Shown: positions 8,927-17,775, counted from the stretch's first letter. The stretch: 28,520 nucleotides of DNA from Mariaggregatimicrobium sp964498785 (GCA_964498785.1 CAZCJL010000091.1:1-28520); one strand, 5' to 3'. Translations and numbers: made by a program. The notes: a model not told the origin generated them from the sequence alone.

Positions 8927-10193
8927 CGAGTTTATCTTCTCCTCTTCTGGGATTTCTTTTTAATGCTTCCAATAATTGATTGACATTATAATTATTTAAA
9001 AATTTCAAATCTTTTTTATCTAACAAATCACTGGTTCCATTCTCCAGGATTCGAATTAAAAGATCCAGCTTAATTTTTTTGAATGCTTTTACACAAATTT
9101 CGTCGAAATGTGTTCCTGTATCGCGATCCAAAATATCTATCACTTTATCGAATTCCATGCGATCACGATAATGCCGTTTTGATGTGAGAGCATCAAACAC
9201 ATCGACTACAGCCAGAATTCTGGCCTCCAGGGGGATATCGTTTCCGCTGAGGCCATTTGGATAACCTGTTCCATCAATCTTTTCATGATGTGCGGCGGCA
9301 ATAATTGGAATAGATTTATAATCATTGCTAAAATTAATTTTTTCCAAAATACTTCTGGTATATGCCGGATGTTCTTGAATATGGGAATATTCTCGAACAG
9401 TGAGGCGACCTCTTTTTGTGAGTATTGCTTCGCGAATTGCAATTTTCCCATAATCATGTAACAATGCTGCGTATCTGAGTATTTCACGACGGTTTGTTAA
9501 AATATTCATTACATGTGCGATCGCATCCGCATATTGCGCAATCCGATGAGAATGACCTGCTGTTAACGGATCTCTGGCGTCAATAGTACTTGCAAGGGTT
9601 TCTATAAAACTATCAAACGTCTTTTTCTGTTCTTCATACAACTGAGCATTTTCTAACTGGGTTGCAGAAATAACAGAAATGGTGTCGAGCAATTGCTCGT
9701 CTTCTTTTGTAAACGGACCATCATATTTATTTAATACCTGGAATACACCAATTATCTCTCCTAATTTATTTCGCATCGGGAAAGTTAGCATATTACTCGT
9801 ATGATATCCGGTTTTCTTGTCAATTTCTCTATTAAAACGCGGATCGGCATAAGCATCAGGTATATTTAAAATATGTCCGGTTGTTGCAACATAGCCGGCC
9901 ACTCCCAGGTATCCCGGAAATCGTATTTCTCTTTCTCCATGAGCTACTTTGGACCAGAGTTCATTTTTATGTTTATTTAACAAAAACACTGTACAACGGT
10001 CAGCTTTTAAGGCGCGCTTAACTTCATCCATTAATATCCGTAATAGCTTATCAAGTTTTAGTTCAGTAGAAATATTCCGAGTTATATTGAACAAAACAGT
10101 TAGACGCCGGTGTTCTTCTTGATAAAACTTTAGCTTGGTTGTAATTTGGCTCTGGCTGTAGGAGTCAATCGTATCTTGCTCTCTGATCTTCAT
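8883..10193 (-). CDS. GAF/HD-GYP protein, probable cyclic-di-GMP phosphodiesterase
   Basis: A 436-residue cytoplasmic signalling protein. Residues of about 30-190 form a GAF domain (ADRCTVFLLN, GVAGYVATTG, NMLTFPM, GVFQVLNK), which may bind a small ligand. Residues of about 205-390 form an HD-GYP domain with HD at 246-247 (LLHDYGK) and HHEKIDGTGYP at 302-312. The metal-binding and GYP residues look intact, so c-di-GMP hydrolysis is likely. The ATG at 10193 is chosen over an in-frame ATG at 10241 because TTAGGAG lies about seven bases upstream and overlaps the stop of the microprotein gene before it. Its end overlaps the DUF5683 gene. Confidence 0.9.
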   Translation of the reverse strand: MKIREQDTIDSYSQSQITTKLKFYQEEHRRLTVLFNITRNISTELKLDKLLRILMDEVKRALKADRCTVFLLNKHKNELWSKVAHGEREIRFPGYLGVAGYVATTGHILNIPDAYADPRFNREIDKKTGYHTSNMLTFPMRNKLGEIIGVFQVLNKYDGPFTKEDEQLLDTISVISATQLENAQLYEEQKKTFDSFIETLASTIDARDPLTAGHSHRIAQYADAIAHVMNILTNRREILRYAALLHDYGKIAIREAILTKRGRLTVREYSHIQEHPAYTRSILEKINFSNDYKSIPIIAAAHHEKIDGTGYPNGLSGNDIPLEARILAVVDVFDALTSKRHYRDRMEFDKVIDILDRDTGTHFDEICVKAFKKIKLDLLIRILENGTSDLLDKKDLKFLNNYNVNQLLEALKRNPRRGEDKLVASTFNKYYNKKYF

Positions 10194-10203
10194 TCTTTCA
10201 CTC

Positions 10204-10383
10204 CTAATCATCGATCTCTTCGAAATCTGCATCCTCCACATCCTTACCTGACAAATCTAAAGGTTTATTGCTTTTAGGTTGTCCTTTAACTTCCTGTCTG
10301 GGCCTGGGTGGAGAAAGCAGGTCTTTAACAAGCTTGCCTCCCCAGTAAAAAATTAAAATTAATAGTATTAATTTAATCAACAT
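10204..10383 (-). CDS. 59-residue membrane microprotein with acidic C-terminus
   Basis: A short gene between the kinase and the HD-GYP gene. It encodes one N-terminal transmembrane helix (residues 2-14, mostly Leu/Ile), then KLVKDLL, a Pro/Arg/Lys-rich linker (about 21-45) and an acidic tail DVEDADFEEIDD (48-59). I recall small FCB proteins of this design, with a helix, a basic linker and an EDADFEEI-like tail, but I know of no function for them. The ATG at 10383 overlaps the kinase stop by 11 bases, and an in-frame stop lies a few codons upstream. No good Shine-Dalgarno is visible, so translation may be coupled to the kinase. The tail reads as a possible protein-docking peptide (inference). 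Confidence 0.72.
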   Translation of the reverse strand: MLIKLILLILIFYWGGKLVKDLLSPPRPRQEVKGQPKSNKPLDLSGKDVEDADFEEIDD

Positions 10384-10981
10384 TAGTATTTTTTATCATT
10401 TTTAATATTCTATTAAAATCTTCTGGATAACTTACAAAATCTAATTCTGTTACATTTAGTATTAGCAACGGAGTTTGTTTATAGTGATTAAAAAAATGAT
10501 TATAAGCCGTGTTTAATGACTCAATATATTCTTTTGATATATCTTTTTCAAATGACCGGCCTCTTTTTTTAATATTCGTCATCAAGCGTTCCGGAGACGA
10601 TTTCAGATAAATCACCAAATCCGGTTTAACTATCTCCCGTTCCAGCAGCGACATTATTTTTTCATAAAGAAGTAGTTCTCTATCTTCAAGATTAAGATAT
10701 GCAAATATTTTATCTTTTGCAAACAGATAATCAGAAACCAGAAGATTATGAAACAAATCTTGTTGCAAAATCGATTGCTGTTGACGATAGCGGCTTAATA
10801 AAAAAAATAATTGGGTTGAAAACGCATAATGTTTCGGGTCTCTGTAGAAATCAGCAAGAAAGGGATTTTCGTCCACTTCTTCAAGCAGTATTGAACCATT
10901 GTATTTATTCGCGATCATTTTAGCCAGAGTTGTTTTACCAACACCAATAACGCCATCAATCGTAATGTATTTAGAATTCAA
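10373..10981 (-). CDS. Deoxynucleoside kinase (dGK/dAK/dCK family)
   Basis: A 202-residue cytoplasmic kinase that phosphorylates deoxynucleosides in the salvage pathway. It has the P-loop GVIGVGKTT (10-18), EEVDENPFL (family E-x-x-x-x-N-P-x-L), QLFFLLSRYRQQQ, a degenerate DRS-like region (DYLFAKDKIF) and an arginine-rich lid (KKRGRSFEKD). Length fits the bacterial dNK family. Whether it prefers dA, dG or dC cannot be told. The start is TTG at 10981, since no ATG fits and the frame is closed just upstream. The gene begins 15 bases after folK; folK-dNK pairs are familiar from FCB genomes. Confidence 0.9.
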   Translation of the reverse strand: MNSKYITIDGVIGVGKTTLAKMIANKYNGSILLEEVDENPFLADFYRDPKHYAFSTQLFFLLSRYRQQQSILQQDLFHNLLVSDYLFAKDKIFAYLNLEDRELLLYEKIMSLLEREIVKPDLVIYLKSSPERLMTNIKKRGRSFEKDISKEYIESLNTAYNHFFNHYKQTPLLILNVTELDFVSYPEDFNRILKMIKNTNVD

Positions 10982-10996
10982 TAGTATTCTCTTAAT

Positions 10997-11488
10997 TTAG
11001 CAATTCAGATTTGCATACCAATTAACGTTATTATTTGGACATCGCCTTATCATCTTTTCAACTGATTTTTTTCTTTGAGGATGTATAAATGAAGGGTCAA
11101 TCTCAGCAAGAGGAATCAATACAAATTTTCTCCTGTGCATTTCCGGGTGGGGAATAGTTAGCCCGTCAGATGTAAATATTTTCTCACCATAAGTTAATAT
11201 ATCAACATCAATCACCCGGGGTCCCCATCTCAATGTTTTTTTTCTGCCCATCTTAACTTCAATGTCCTTAACCAGCGTTAATAATTCAATAGGAGATATC
11301 TCTGTTTCGGTTTTTAATACAACATTTAAAAACCAGTTCTGATTTGTATAGCCAATTGGTTCTGACTCATAAATCGAGGAGCATTTTATAATTTTTAGAA
11401 AGGCATTTTCTTTTATTTCAACAATACAATTTTCCAGGTTCTGCTGACGATTGCCTTCATTAGAGCCAAGCCCTAAGAATATAGTCAT
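10997..11488 (-). CDS. folK: 2-amino-4-hydroxy-6-hydroxymethyldihydropteridine pyrophosphokinase FolK
   Basis: Transfers pyrophosphate from ATP to 6-hydroxymethyl-7,8-dihydropterin in folate synthesis. The 163 residues match the family: the opening IFLGLGSNEGNR, the substrate segment SSIYESEPIGYTNQNWFLN, the catalytic loop RWGPRVIDVDIL with its two metal-binding aspartates, and IPHPEMHRRKFVLIPLAEI. The ATG at 11488 is preferred to the in-frame TTG at 11494; the Shine-Dalgarno is weak. It is the first gene of the long operon, about 40 bases downstream of the predicted transcription start. Confidence 0.94.
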   Translation of the reverse strand: MTIFLGLGSNEGNRQQNLENCIVEIKENAFLKIIKCSSIYESEPIGYTNQNWFLNVVLKTETEISPIELLTLVKDIEVKMGRKKTLRWGPRVIDVDILTYGEKIFTSDGLTIPHPEMHRRKFVLIPLAEIDPSFIHPQRKKSVEKMIRRCPNNNVNWYANLNC

Positions 11489-11534
11489 TAACAAGGCTTC
11501 ATTTATTTTTTAAATAATTATATATAATCTAATT

Positions 11535-11563
11535 AATATATTAAATTAAATTAATTTTGTCAA
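11535..11563 (-). promoter_or_regulatory. Sigma-70-type promoter of the folK operon
   Basis: On the minus strand, TTGACA (11558-11563) and TATATT (11535-11540) are separated by 17 bases. This matches the classical -35/-10 consensus, in a short AT-rich intergenic space before folK. The predicted start of transcription is near 11528. No other good promoter was seen between the downstream genes to position 99, although internal promoters, for example in the 64 bases before ftsY, are not excluded. Confidence 0.6.
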
Positions 11564-11597
11564 GTTAAAAAACCTTATCATGAGACAGGTTTTTAAC

Positions 11598-11632
11598 CAA
11601 AAAAAAAGCCCTGATATGTTGCATATCAGGGC
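11598..11632 (-). terminator. Rho-independent terminator of groESL
   Basis: A perfect 11-bp stem, GCCCTGATATG (11608-11618) with CATATCAGGGC (11622-11632) and a TTG/CAA loop, is followed on the minus strand by a run of nine T. It lies 20 bases past the groEL stop. Confidence 0.92.
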
Positions 11633-11652
11633 TAAATTTAGTAATAGGCAGA

Positions 11653-13281
11653 TTAATACATACCACCCATTCCACCTCCTGCAGGCGGCATTGGTGGCGC
11701 TTTTTCTTCTTCAGGCTTGTCGGTAATTGTTGCTTCTGTCATCAGCAACAGCCCGGCAATACTTGCAGCATTTTCCAAAGCGATTCTCGTCACTTTTGTC
11801 GGATCAATAACGCCAGCTTTCATTAAATCTTCATAAATTTCTTCTTCGGCGTTAAAACCGAATGCATTTTCACCTTCTTTCACTTTTTGAACGACGATCG
11901 AGCCTTCCCAACCAGCATTTTCAGCAATTTGTCTTATGGGTTCTTCCAAAGCTCTCTTTACAATATTTACACCAATTTTCTCGTCGCCTTCAAGACTTAA
12001 TTTTTCTAAAGCCTTTAATGCACGGATATATGCAACACCACCTCCGGGAACAATGCCTTCTTCAACAGCAGCGCGAGTTGCATGAAGTGCGTCTTCGACA
12101 CGTGCTTTTTTTTCTTTCATTTCAACTTCGGTTGCAGCACCGATATTCAACACAGCAACACCGCCGGCTAATTTCGCCAATCGTTCCTGTAATTTTTCTT
12201 TGTCATAATCAGATGAAGTTGTTTCAATCTGTTTTTTGATTTGACTAATTCTGGCTTTAATTTCTTCGCTTTTACCAGCGCCTTCAACGATAGTGGTGTT
12301 ATCTTTATCAATGGAGACTCGTTTCGCTTTTCCTAAATCCGCTGTTGTTGTATTTTCCAGCTTAAATCCTGTTTCTTCAGAAATTACACGACCACCAGTC
12401 AGAATAGCAATGTCTTCCAACATCGCTTTGCGGCGATCACCAAAGCCCGGAGCTTTAACTGCTGCGACTTTCAGGGTTCCGCGCAATTTGTTCACAATCA
12501 AAGTCGCCAAAGCTTCGCCTTCAACATCTTCCGCGATAATCAGGAAAGGCTTGCCCATCTGTGCCACTTTTTCTAAAATCGGAAGTAAATCTTTCATGAC
12601 GGAAATCTTTTTGTCATAAATCAGTATCAACGGTTCTTCGAATTCTGTTTCCATTGTGTCCGCATTGGTAACAAAATAAGGAGACAGATAACCTCGATCG
12701 AACTGCATACCTTCGACAATTTCCAATGAAGTCTCGGTGGTTTTCGCTTCTTCAACAGTAATAACACCATCTTTTCCTACTTTTTCCATTGCATCAGCGA
12801 TTAAATTACCGATATCTCGATCATTATTTGCCGAAATTGAGCCAACCTGTGAAATTTCATTTTTGCCTGGCAAATCACTGCTTAATTTTTTGATTTCCGC
12901 AATAACCTCAATTACGGCTTTATTGATACCGCGTCTCAGGTGTGTTGGATTAGCACCTGACGTAACTATTTTCAATCCTTCTTGCAATATAGCCTGAGCC
13001 AGCACAGTCGCAGTCGTTGTTCCATCGCCAGCTATATCGCTCGTTTTTGAAGCAACTTCTTTAACCATCTGCGCACCCATGTTTTCAAACGGATCCTCTA
13101 ACTCAACTTCCTTGGCAACAGTTACACCGTCTTTTGTAATCGTAGGGGCGCCAAATTTTTTATCTATAACAACATTTCTTCCTTTCGGGCCGAGGGTAAC
13201 TTTCACTGTATCAGCTAATATGTCGACACCTTTCTTCAATGCGTTTCTTGCATCAACATCAAAATTAATTAATTTAGGCAT
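11653..13281 (-). CDS. groL: Chaperonin GroEL (60 kDa)
   Basis: ATP-dependent chaperonin that forms the double ring used for cytosolic protein folding with GroES. The 542 residues cover the full family length. They show VTLGPKGRNVVIDKKFG near the N-terminus, GDGTTTATVLAQ (nucleotide site), the apical segment LIIAEDVEGEALATLIVNKLRG, VEEGIVPGGGVAY (ATP hydrolysis region) and the GGM tail PAGGGMGGMY. The ATG at 13281 is chosen over the one at 13296 because GGAGG lies eight bases before it. It follows groES by about 40 bases and ends before a strong terminator. Expression should follow heat stress through the CIRCE operator upstream of groES. Confidence 0.98.
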   Translation of the reverse strand: MPKLINFDVDARNALKKGVDILADTVKVTLGPKGRNVVIDKKFGAPTITKDGVTVAKEVELEDPFENMGAQMVKEVASKTSDIAGDGTTTATVLAQAILQEGLKIVTSGANPTHLRRGINKAVIEVIAEIKKLSSDLPGKNEISQVGSISANNDRDIGNLIADAMEKVGKDGVITVEEAKTTETSLEIVEGMQFDRGYLSPYFVTNADTMETEFEEPLILIYDKKISVMKDLLPILEKVAQMGKPFLIIAEDVEGEALATLIVNKLRGTLKVAAVKAPGFGDRRKAMLEDIAILTGGRVISEETGFKLENTTTADLGKAKRVSIDKDNTTIVEGAGKSEEIKARISQIKKQIETTSSDYDKEKLQERLAKLAGGVAVLNIGAATEVEMKEKKARVEDALHATRAAVEEGIVPGGGVAYIRALKALEKLSLEGDEKIGVNIVKRALEEPIRQIAENAGWEGSIVVQKVKEGENAFGFNAEEEIYEDLMKAGVIDPTKVTRIALENAASIAGLLLMTEATITDKPEEEKAPPMPPAGGGMGGMY

Positions 13282-13322
13282 ATTAAATTCCTCCATTGTT
13301 TACATTGTTTATCGTTATCTAA

Positions 13323-13607
13323 TTACAAAACTGCTAAAATATCACTCTCTCGCATAATGAGATAATCTTCTTCATCGACTGTCACTTCTGTACCAGAATA
13401 TTTTCCATACAATACAATGTCGCCAACTTTTACTTCCATCGGTATCTTTTCTCCGGCATCAGAAACTTTTCCAGGGCCGACAGCAATTACTTTACCCTGC
13501 TGTGGTTTCTCTTTTACCGTATCAGGAATAATGATACCGCTCTGTTTTTTTTCTTCTACATCCATCGGGTCAACAACAACTCGATCAGAAAGTGGTCGCA
13601 TGTTCAT
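13323..13607 (-). CDS. groS: Co-chaperonin GroES (10 kDa)
   Basis: The 94-residue lid of the GroEL chamber. It shows RPLSDRVVV at the start, the mobile loop EEKKQSGIIIPDTVKEKPQQG, VGDIVLYGKYSGTEV and the ending ESDILAVL, all typical of GroES. The first ATG at 13607 has AGGAGG seven bases upstream. First gene of the groESL operon, directly after the CIRCE site. Confidence 0.98.
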   Translation of the reverse strand: MNMRPLSDRVVVDPMDVEEKKQSGIIIPDTVKEKPQQGKVIAVGPGKVSDAGEKIPMEVKVGDIVLYGKYSGTEVTVDEEDYLIMRESDILAVL

Positions 13608-13675
13608 TACATATCCTCCTATAATTTTGGTTAACTTTATTTATCATAAATCTCAATTATGACAAACTTATTTTG

Positions 13676-13702
13676 TTAGCACTCAGGGAAAGTGAGTGCT
13701 AA
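13676..13702 (-). promoter_or_regulatory. CIRCE operator for the HrcA repressor
   Basis: The sequence reads TTAGCACTC, nine bases, then GAGTGCTAA: a perfect match to the CIRCE inverted repeat, 69 bases before groES. HrcA binds CIRCE and represses groESL under non-stress conditions. HrcA itself is not in the window. Confidence 0.97.
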
Positions 13703-13714
13703 ATATGATTAATA

Positions 13715-13742
13715 AATATAATAATATTTTTTTAAATTTCAA
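13715..13742 (-). promoter_or_regulatory. Candidate sigma-70 promoter of groESL
   Basis: On the minus strand, TTGAAA (13737-13742) and TATATT (13715-13720) are 16 bases apart. The predicted start near 13708 puts the CIRCE site at the very start of the transcript, the usual arrangement. The AT-richness here makes chance matches possible. Confidence 0.42.
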
Positions 13743-13861
13743 TTACACATAAGCAGTTTATATTGTCCTATATAGCGAATTAAAATTATAATACATATTA
13801 TATCATATTTATGTAGTAATTTGTTACTTATTGCTTTATTACATTTAATAACGATTACAAC

Positions 13862-13894
13862 AAAAAAAATCGGCCAGAAACACTCCTGGCCGAT
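13862..13894 (-). terminator. Rho-independent terminator of the FN3-repeat gene
   Basis: A perfect 9-bp stem, ATCGGCCAG (13869-13877) with CTGGCCGAT (13886-13894), is followed on the minus strand by eight T. It lies 30 bases past the stop of the large surface-protein gene. The remaining bases between here and the groESL promoter (about 13745-13860) are AT-rich and show nothing else. Confidence 0.9.
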
Positions 13895-13923
13895 CTTATT
13901 TTAAAATAAATAATTATCATTGA

Positions 13924-16900
13924 TTACTTTAAATAAATCATTTTTCTAACATCATTGTAAATAACTTGATTCACCTTTTTGCCATTGAGTGTTGTTTTCC
14001 GAATAACCTGTAATCTGGAGAAATAGACACCGCTTGGTAACATATTTCCTTCACTGTTTCTTCCATCCCAATGAATAATATAATGAGAAGCCTGTCGTTC
14101 ACCATCAACTAAACGTTTTACAGTTTGGCCAAGAATATTGTAGATCGTTAAAGTAACAAAACAATTTTCCGGCAATTGAAAACGAATTTCAGTACCTGCA
14201 TTAAATGGATTCGGGTAATTTTGATATAGCAAGTATACATTTGTCGGGCCAAGAGATTGCGGATCTGTTGTATCGTCCGGATGGGGAGGCCGATTTTCTT
14301 TGTTCGGTTTCAGCAGAACAACATACATGCTCTCAGCGCCCAATGCTCCTCCAGCCAAATTTCCTCCGAGGACAACCTCTCCCTTTTTGTAATCTCTTGC
14401 CCAAAGTTCTAAACGATCAGCATACTCAGAAACTTTAATCGATTTTCCGGTTGCTGTAAACTGAGATGTTAACCAATTGGGGTATTTTTGTGCCCGGCTA
14501 TCATACGCAATATATACTGTTGCATCTACACTTAACTCAAATTCTAAAAATTCCTGTTCATTACTCCCACGATCGTTATTTGCAGTTTTCATCCAAAGCA
14601 ACTCTTTATATCCATCAGGAATAGACACGATTGTGTAACTTCGGTCAAGGTAATAAGTATCACCTTTCTTTAAATAGTTTGTTGAATAGCCCGCAACGTT
14701 AATATTCAATGCAATTGACCCACCAGGAGTTGGCGTTTCAGTTAGACCGTAATTTACACTGCTATTCGGAGTTATCGTATTGGGCGGAGTTGCTCTGTCT
14801 TTAATATTATTTACTGTTAAAACATACGCTCTATAAGGATCGTGAGCGCTTGTTAGCAAAACAATAGTTTTCAAATCCGCGTACAATTTTGCACTATAAA
14901 TTTCGATTCCATTATTTATATAATAGTTATTCTTGTTTTCTGCTGATTCACGGGATACTATTTTATTAAAAACCACCTCTATCGAGGTTTCATTTATTGC
15001 AACCACAGCAGAAATTTCCGGAGGATTTCTATCTTCAATGACATACGTATATGCAGCAGTAGAATTTTCTCGAATCACATTCGGGTTTGGCGCTCGATCC
15101 CTGATATTATTAACGATTAACTGATATGTACCCCCTCCTTCATGTGCGGTGGTGGTTAAGTGTACAACACGTTGATTATTATCCAGGGTTGCGTCAATAA
15201 TACTTATTCCATTATTAATATAATAATTATTCGTATTCTCTGCGGATTCCCTTTCTATATCTTCACTAAAAGTGACATTAATATGTGTTGCATCTGTAAT
15301 ATCTAACAATATAATCGTTGGCGCAACATTATCTTCCGGTGTGTATGTGTAAGATATTGTGCTGTTGCTATTAATCACATTTGGCGGATACGCCCGATCA
15401 CTCACATTATTCACTGTCAATACATACGTTAATCCCGCCGTATGGTGGGAGGTTGTCAGGTGAACAATTTGAAGATTATTATCCAGTTCGGCGCTAAATA
15501 TTTGAACATTATTATTGATTGCATAATTATCAATATTTTCAGCAGAAGCCTGATCTAACATTTCAGTAAATACAATATCTACTTTATCGCTAGCCTTAAC
15601 GACCGCGGAGTATAAACCAGGGGCTGTTTTATCTTCTTCATAAAAAGTATATGATGTGTTGCTGTTATCAGCAATTAAATTTGGTACCGGTGCTCTGTCT
15701 TTTATATTATTCACCGTCAATGTATATGTTACTGCATTCTGATGAGCTGTTGTCGTTAGATGCACAACGCGTAAATTATCATCCAGATTTGCCTGGATAA
15801 TTGATATTCCTTTATTGATTGCATAATTTGAAATTGTTTCGGCAGATTTTCTATCAAGGTCTTCACTAAAAATCACATCAATATGTGTTGCATTAATTGT
15901 TTTCGCTTCCACCAGCGTTGGTTTTGTATGATCTGTTGGATTAAACCGGTATTGATAATCGCTATTTGGTTTAATCACATTCGGATTCTCGGCCTTATCT
16001 TTGACGTTATTTATCGTAAGCGTATACAACACACCTTCCTGATGCGCAGAGGTACGAATATACACCATCTGTTCATTTTCATCTAATGAAACATTATTTA
16101 TATCAATACTATGATCAATCGAATAATTTGCTTTGTTCTCAGCGGATGATTTTTCCACAGGTTCAGTAAAAACCAAATTAACTGTGACGGAGTCTCTTAT
16201 TTCCACTGCATAAATTTCCGGCGGAGTAATATCTCCTAACGGTATTTCAGCAACGACCTCTTCAGAAAAGCCACTCTCATTGCCAGTTAGATCGTAGGCT
16301 GTCAGAGCAAAATAATAGGTAACACCGCCATTCAAATCTGGCGTTATATATTCATTTGCTTTATCAATATCTTCAACAACATCATAATTTCGAGTCGCTG
16401 TTCCATAATACATTTTATAACCGCCAAGGTCACTATCTTCTACATTATTCCAATACAAATGTACTTTTCTATCTTCGAGTTCAAAATTGGAAACAACAGG
16501 TACGGCCGGAGCTGTTCTGTCTTCTGCATTTACAGCATAGCTGATTTCTTCAGAAAAATCGCTCTGATTATCTGCCGTATCATAAGCAGTTACAGCCAGA
16601 TAATACGTCACCCCATTTTGTAAATCAGGTGTTGAATAGCTGGTCGCCTTGCTGACATCTACAGTTGTTTGATAATTTTTAGAAGCTGTACCATAATGGA
16701 CTTTGTATCCTTGCAAATCCGATTCATTATTTGGATTCCATGAAACATGAATTTTCTTATTATCCAATCGATGGTCGGCGATTATTGGTTTCGAGGGAGC
16801 GTCTGTATCATTAACAGGAATTCGTGCACTGATTTCATTTGAATAATTACTTTCATTATTATTATTATCCAGGGCAGTCACCACAAAATAATATGTTTGT

Positions 16901-17415
16901 CCCTCCAAAAGGTCTGGTGTTTGATAGCTTGTACTTTTTCCGGCATTGACAACTTTTGTATAATTTCCGGCCTGAGTGCCATAATGTACTTTATATCCGG
17001 CCAAATCCTGCTCATTATTATTTTGCCATTGAATTGTGATTTTCAATTCCTGGACTGTATAGCCTGTTAAATTTGGCTGAGCAGGCGGAGTGGTATCACT
17101 ATTCCCAACTGGCGTACTAACCTCTTCTGAATAGCCGCTTTCATTGAGAGCAGTATCATAAGCAGTAACTGCAAAATAGTATTGCACTCCATCAGTCAAA
17201 TTCGTTATTGTATGTTCCGTTGTATTTCCAACATCTAAAATTGAAGAATAATTTCTGCTTGATGTTCCGTAATATACTTTGTAACCTGACAAATCCGCCT
17301 CGCTGTTCGGATCCCATGTTACATTAACATCACCAGCATAAATTTTTGAGAATAAATTCGCTATCAACAAAATTACCCCCACAAATTGACCCGTTCTTTT
17401 TTTCCTGTTACTCAT
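13924..17415 (-). CDS. Large secreted FN3/SbsA-Ig repeat protein with T9SS sorting domain
   Basis: A 1163-residue exported protein. A signal peptide ends about residue 28 (IYAG). Four fibronectin type III repeats (about 29-395) each carry GYKVxYGTxxxNY and TYYxAVTAYD. Five SbsA-like Ig repeats (about 396-890) each carry a VxFxExxxxxSAEN segment and LTVNNIxDRA. A beta-rich domain follows (about 895-1040; SIPDGYKELLWMKTANNDRGS, VYIAYDSRA, VVLGGNLAGG). The last stretch (about 1065-1163) contains YQNYPNPFNAGTEIRFQLP and GVYFSRL, which is a T9SS type A sorting/FlgD-like domain. It is probably secreted by T9SS and kept at the surface as an adhesin or matrix protein. The ATG at 17415 has GAGG six bases upstream and is preferred to the ATG at 17427. 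It is a single-gene transcript with a candidate sigma-54 promoter and its own terminator. Confidence 0.88.
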   Translation of the reverse strand: MSNRKKRTGQFVGVILLIANLFSKIYAGDVNVTWDPNSEADLSGYKVYYGTSSRNYSSILDVGNTTEHTITNLTDGVQYYFAVTAYDTALNESGYSEEVSTPVGNSDTTPPAQPNLTGYTVQELKITIQWQNNNEQDLAGYKVHYGTQAGNYTKVVNAGKSTSYQTPDLLEGQTYYFVVTALDNNNNESNYSNEISARIPVNDTDAPSKPIIADHRLDNKKIHVSWNPNNESDLQGYKVHYGTASKNYQTTVDVSKATSYSTPDLQNGVTYYLAVTAYDTADNQSDFSEEISYAVNAEDRTAPAVPVVSNFELEDRKVHLYWNNVEDSDLGGYKMYYGTATRNYDVVEDIDKANEYITPDLNGGVTYYFALTAYDLTGNESGFSEEVVAEIPLGDITPPEIYAVEIRDSVTVNLVFTEPVEKSSAENKANYSIDHSIDINNVSLDENEQMVYIRTSAHQEGVLYTLTINNVKDKAENPNVIKPNSDYQYRFNPTDHTKPTLVEAKTINATHIDVIFSEDLDRKSAETISNYAINKGISIIQANLDDNLRVVHLTTTAHQNAVTYTLTVNNIKDRAPVPNLIADNSNTSYTFYEEDKTAPGLYSAVVKASDKVDIVFTEMLDQASAENIDNYAINNNVQIFSAELDNNLQIVHLTTSHHTAGLTYVLTVNNVSDRAYPPNVINSNSTISYTYTPEDNVAPTIILLDITDATHINVTFSEDIERESAENTNNYYINNGISIIDATLDNNQRVVHLTTTAHEGGGTYQLIVNNIRDRAPNPNVIRENSTAAYTYVIEDRNPPEISAVVAINETSIEVVFNKIVSRESAENKNNYYINNGIEIYSAKLYADLKTIVLLTSAHDPYRAYVLTVNNIKDRATPPNTITPNSSVNYGLTETPTPGGSIALNINVAGYSTNYLKKGDTYYLDRSYTIVSIPDGYKELLWMKTANNDRGSNEQEFLEFELSVDATVYIAYDSRAQKYPNWLTSQFTATGKSIKVSEYADRLELWARDYKKGEVVLGGNLAGGALGAESMYVVLLKPNKENRPPHPDDTTDPQSLGPTNVYLLYQNYPNPFNAGTEIRFQLPENCFVTLTIYNILGQTVKRLVDGERQASHYIIHWDGRNSEGNMLPSGVYFSRLQVIRKTTLNGKKVNQVIYNDVRKMIYLK

Positions 17416-17563
17416 TTTACGCCTCATTAATTCTGATTCTTTTTTTCATTCCATTCCGCAAGCACATTACATGAAGCCCGATATATATTTATTGAAATGC
17501 TAACTATTGCGATGTAACTCTAAGTTATTTTACAAAGATCAATTAATAATTTAGCTTAAGTAC

Positions 17564-17580
17564 AAGCAATAAATATACCA
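17564..17580 (-). promoter_or_regulatory. Candidate sigma-54 promoter of the FN3-repeat gene
   Basis: The minus strand reads TGGTATATTTATTGCTT: the -24 GG (17578-17579) and the -12 GC (17566-17567) are exactly ten bases apart, and the -12 part (TTGCTT) is consensus. The -24 part (TGGTA for TGGCA) has one mismatch. Transcription would start near 17554, giving a leader of about 140 bases before the ATG. The rest of the space up to the terminator at 17713 is AT-rich without other recognisable signals. Confidence 0.45.
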
Positions 17581-17712
17581 TAAGATTTATATATGTCATA
17601 TACCTTTAATTTGCATTTATTTAAAGCGTTCTATGCATTTAATTAATTATTATTAATATTACATAGAAGTATTTCATTAATGTAACGGATTTATAACAAA
17701 TATTGCTTAAAA

Positions 17713-17748
17713 ATAAAAAAGCCTTCGCAAGATATACGTTGCAAAGGC
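17713..17748 (-). terminator. Rho-independent terminator of the sigma-54 activator gene
   Basis: The stem GCCTTcGCAA (17721-17730) pairs with TTGCaAAGGC (17739-17748) with one mismatch and is followed on the minus strand by a T-rich run. It lies 27 bases past the activator stop. Confidence 0.82.
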
Positions 17749-17775
17749 TTTTAACAAAACATCAATTTATAGTTG

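Noticed and set aside
11862..12997. Several plus-strand open frames over groEL and groES
   Set aside because: They are shadows of the highly conserved groESL genes.
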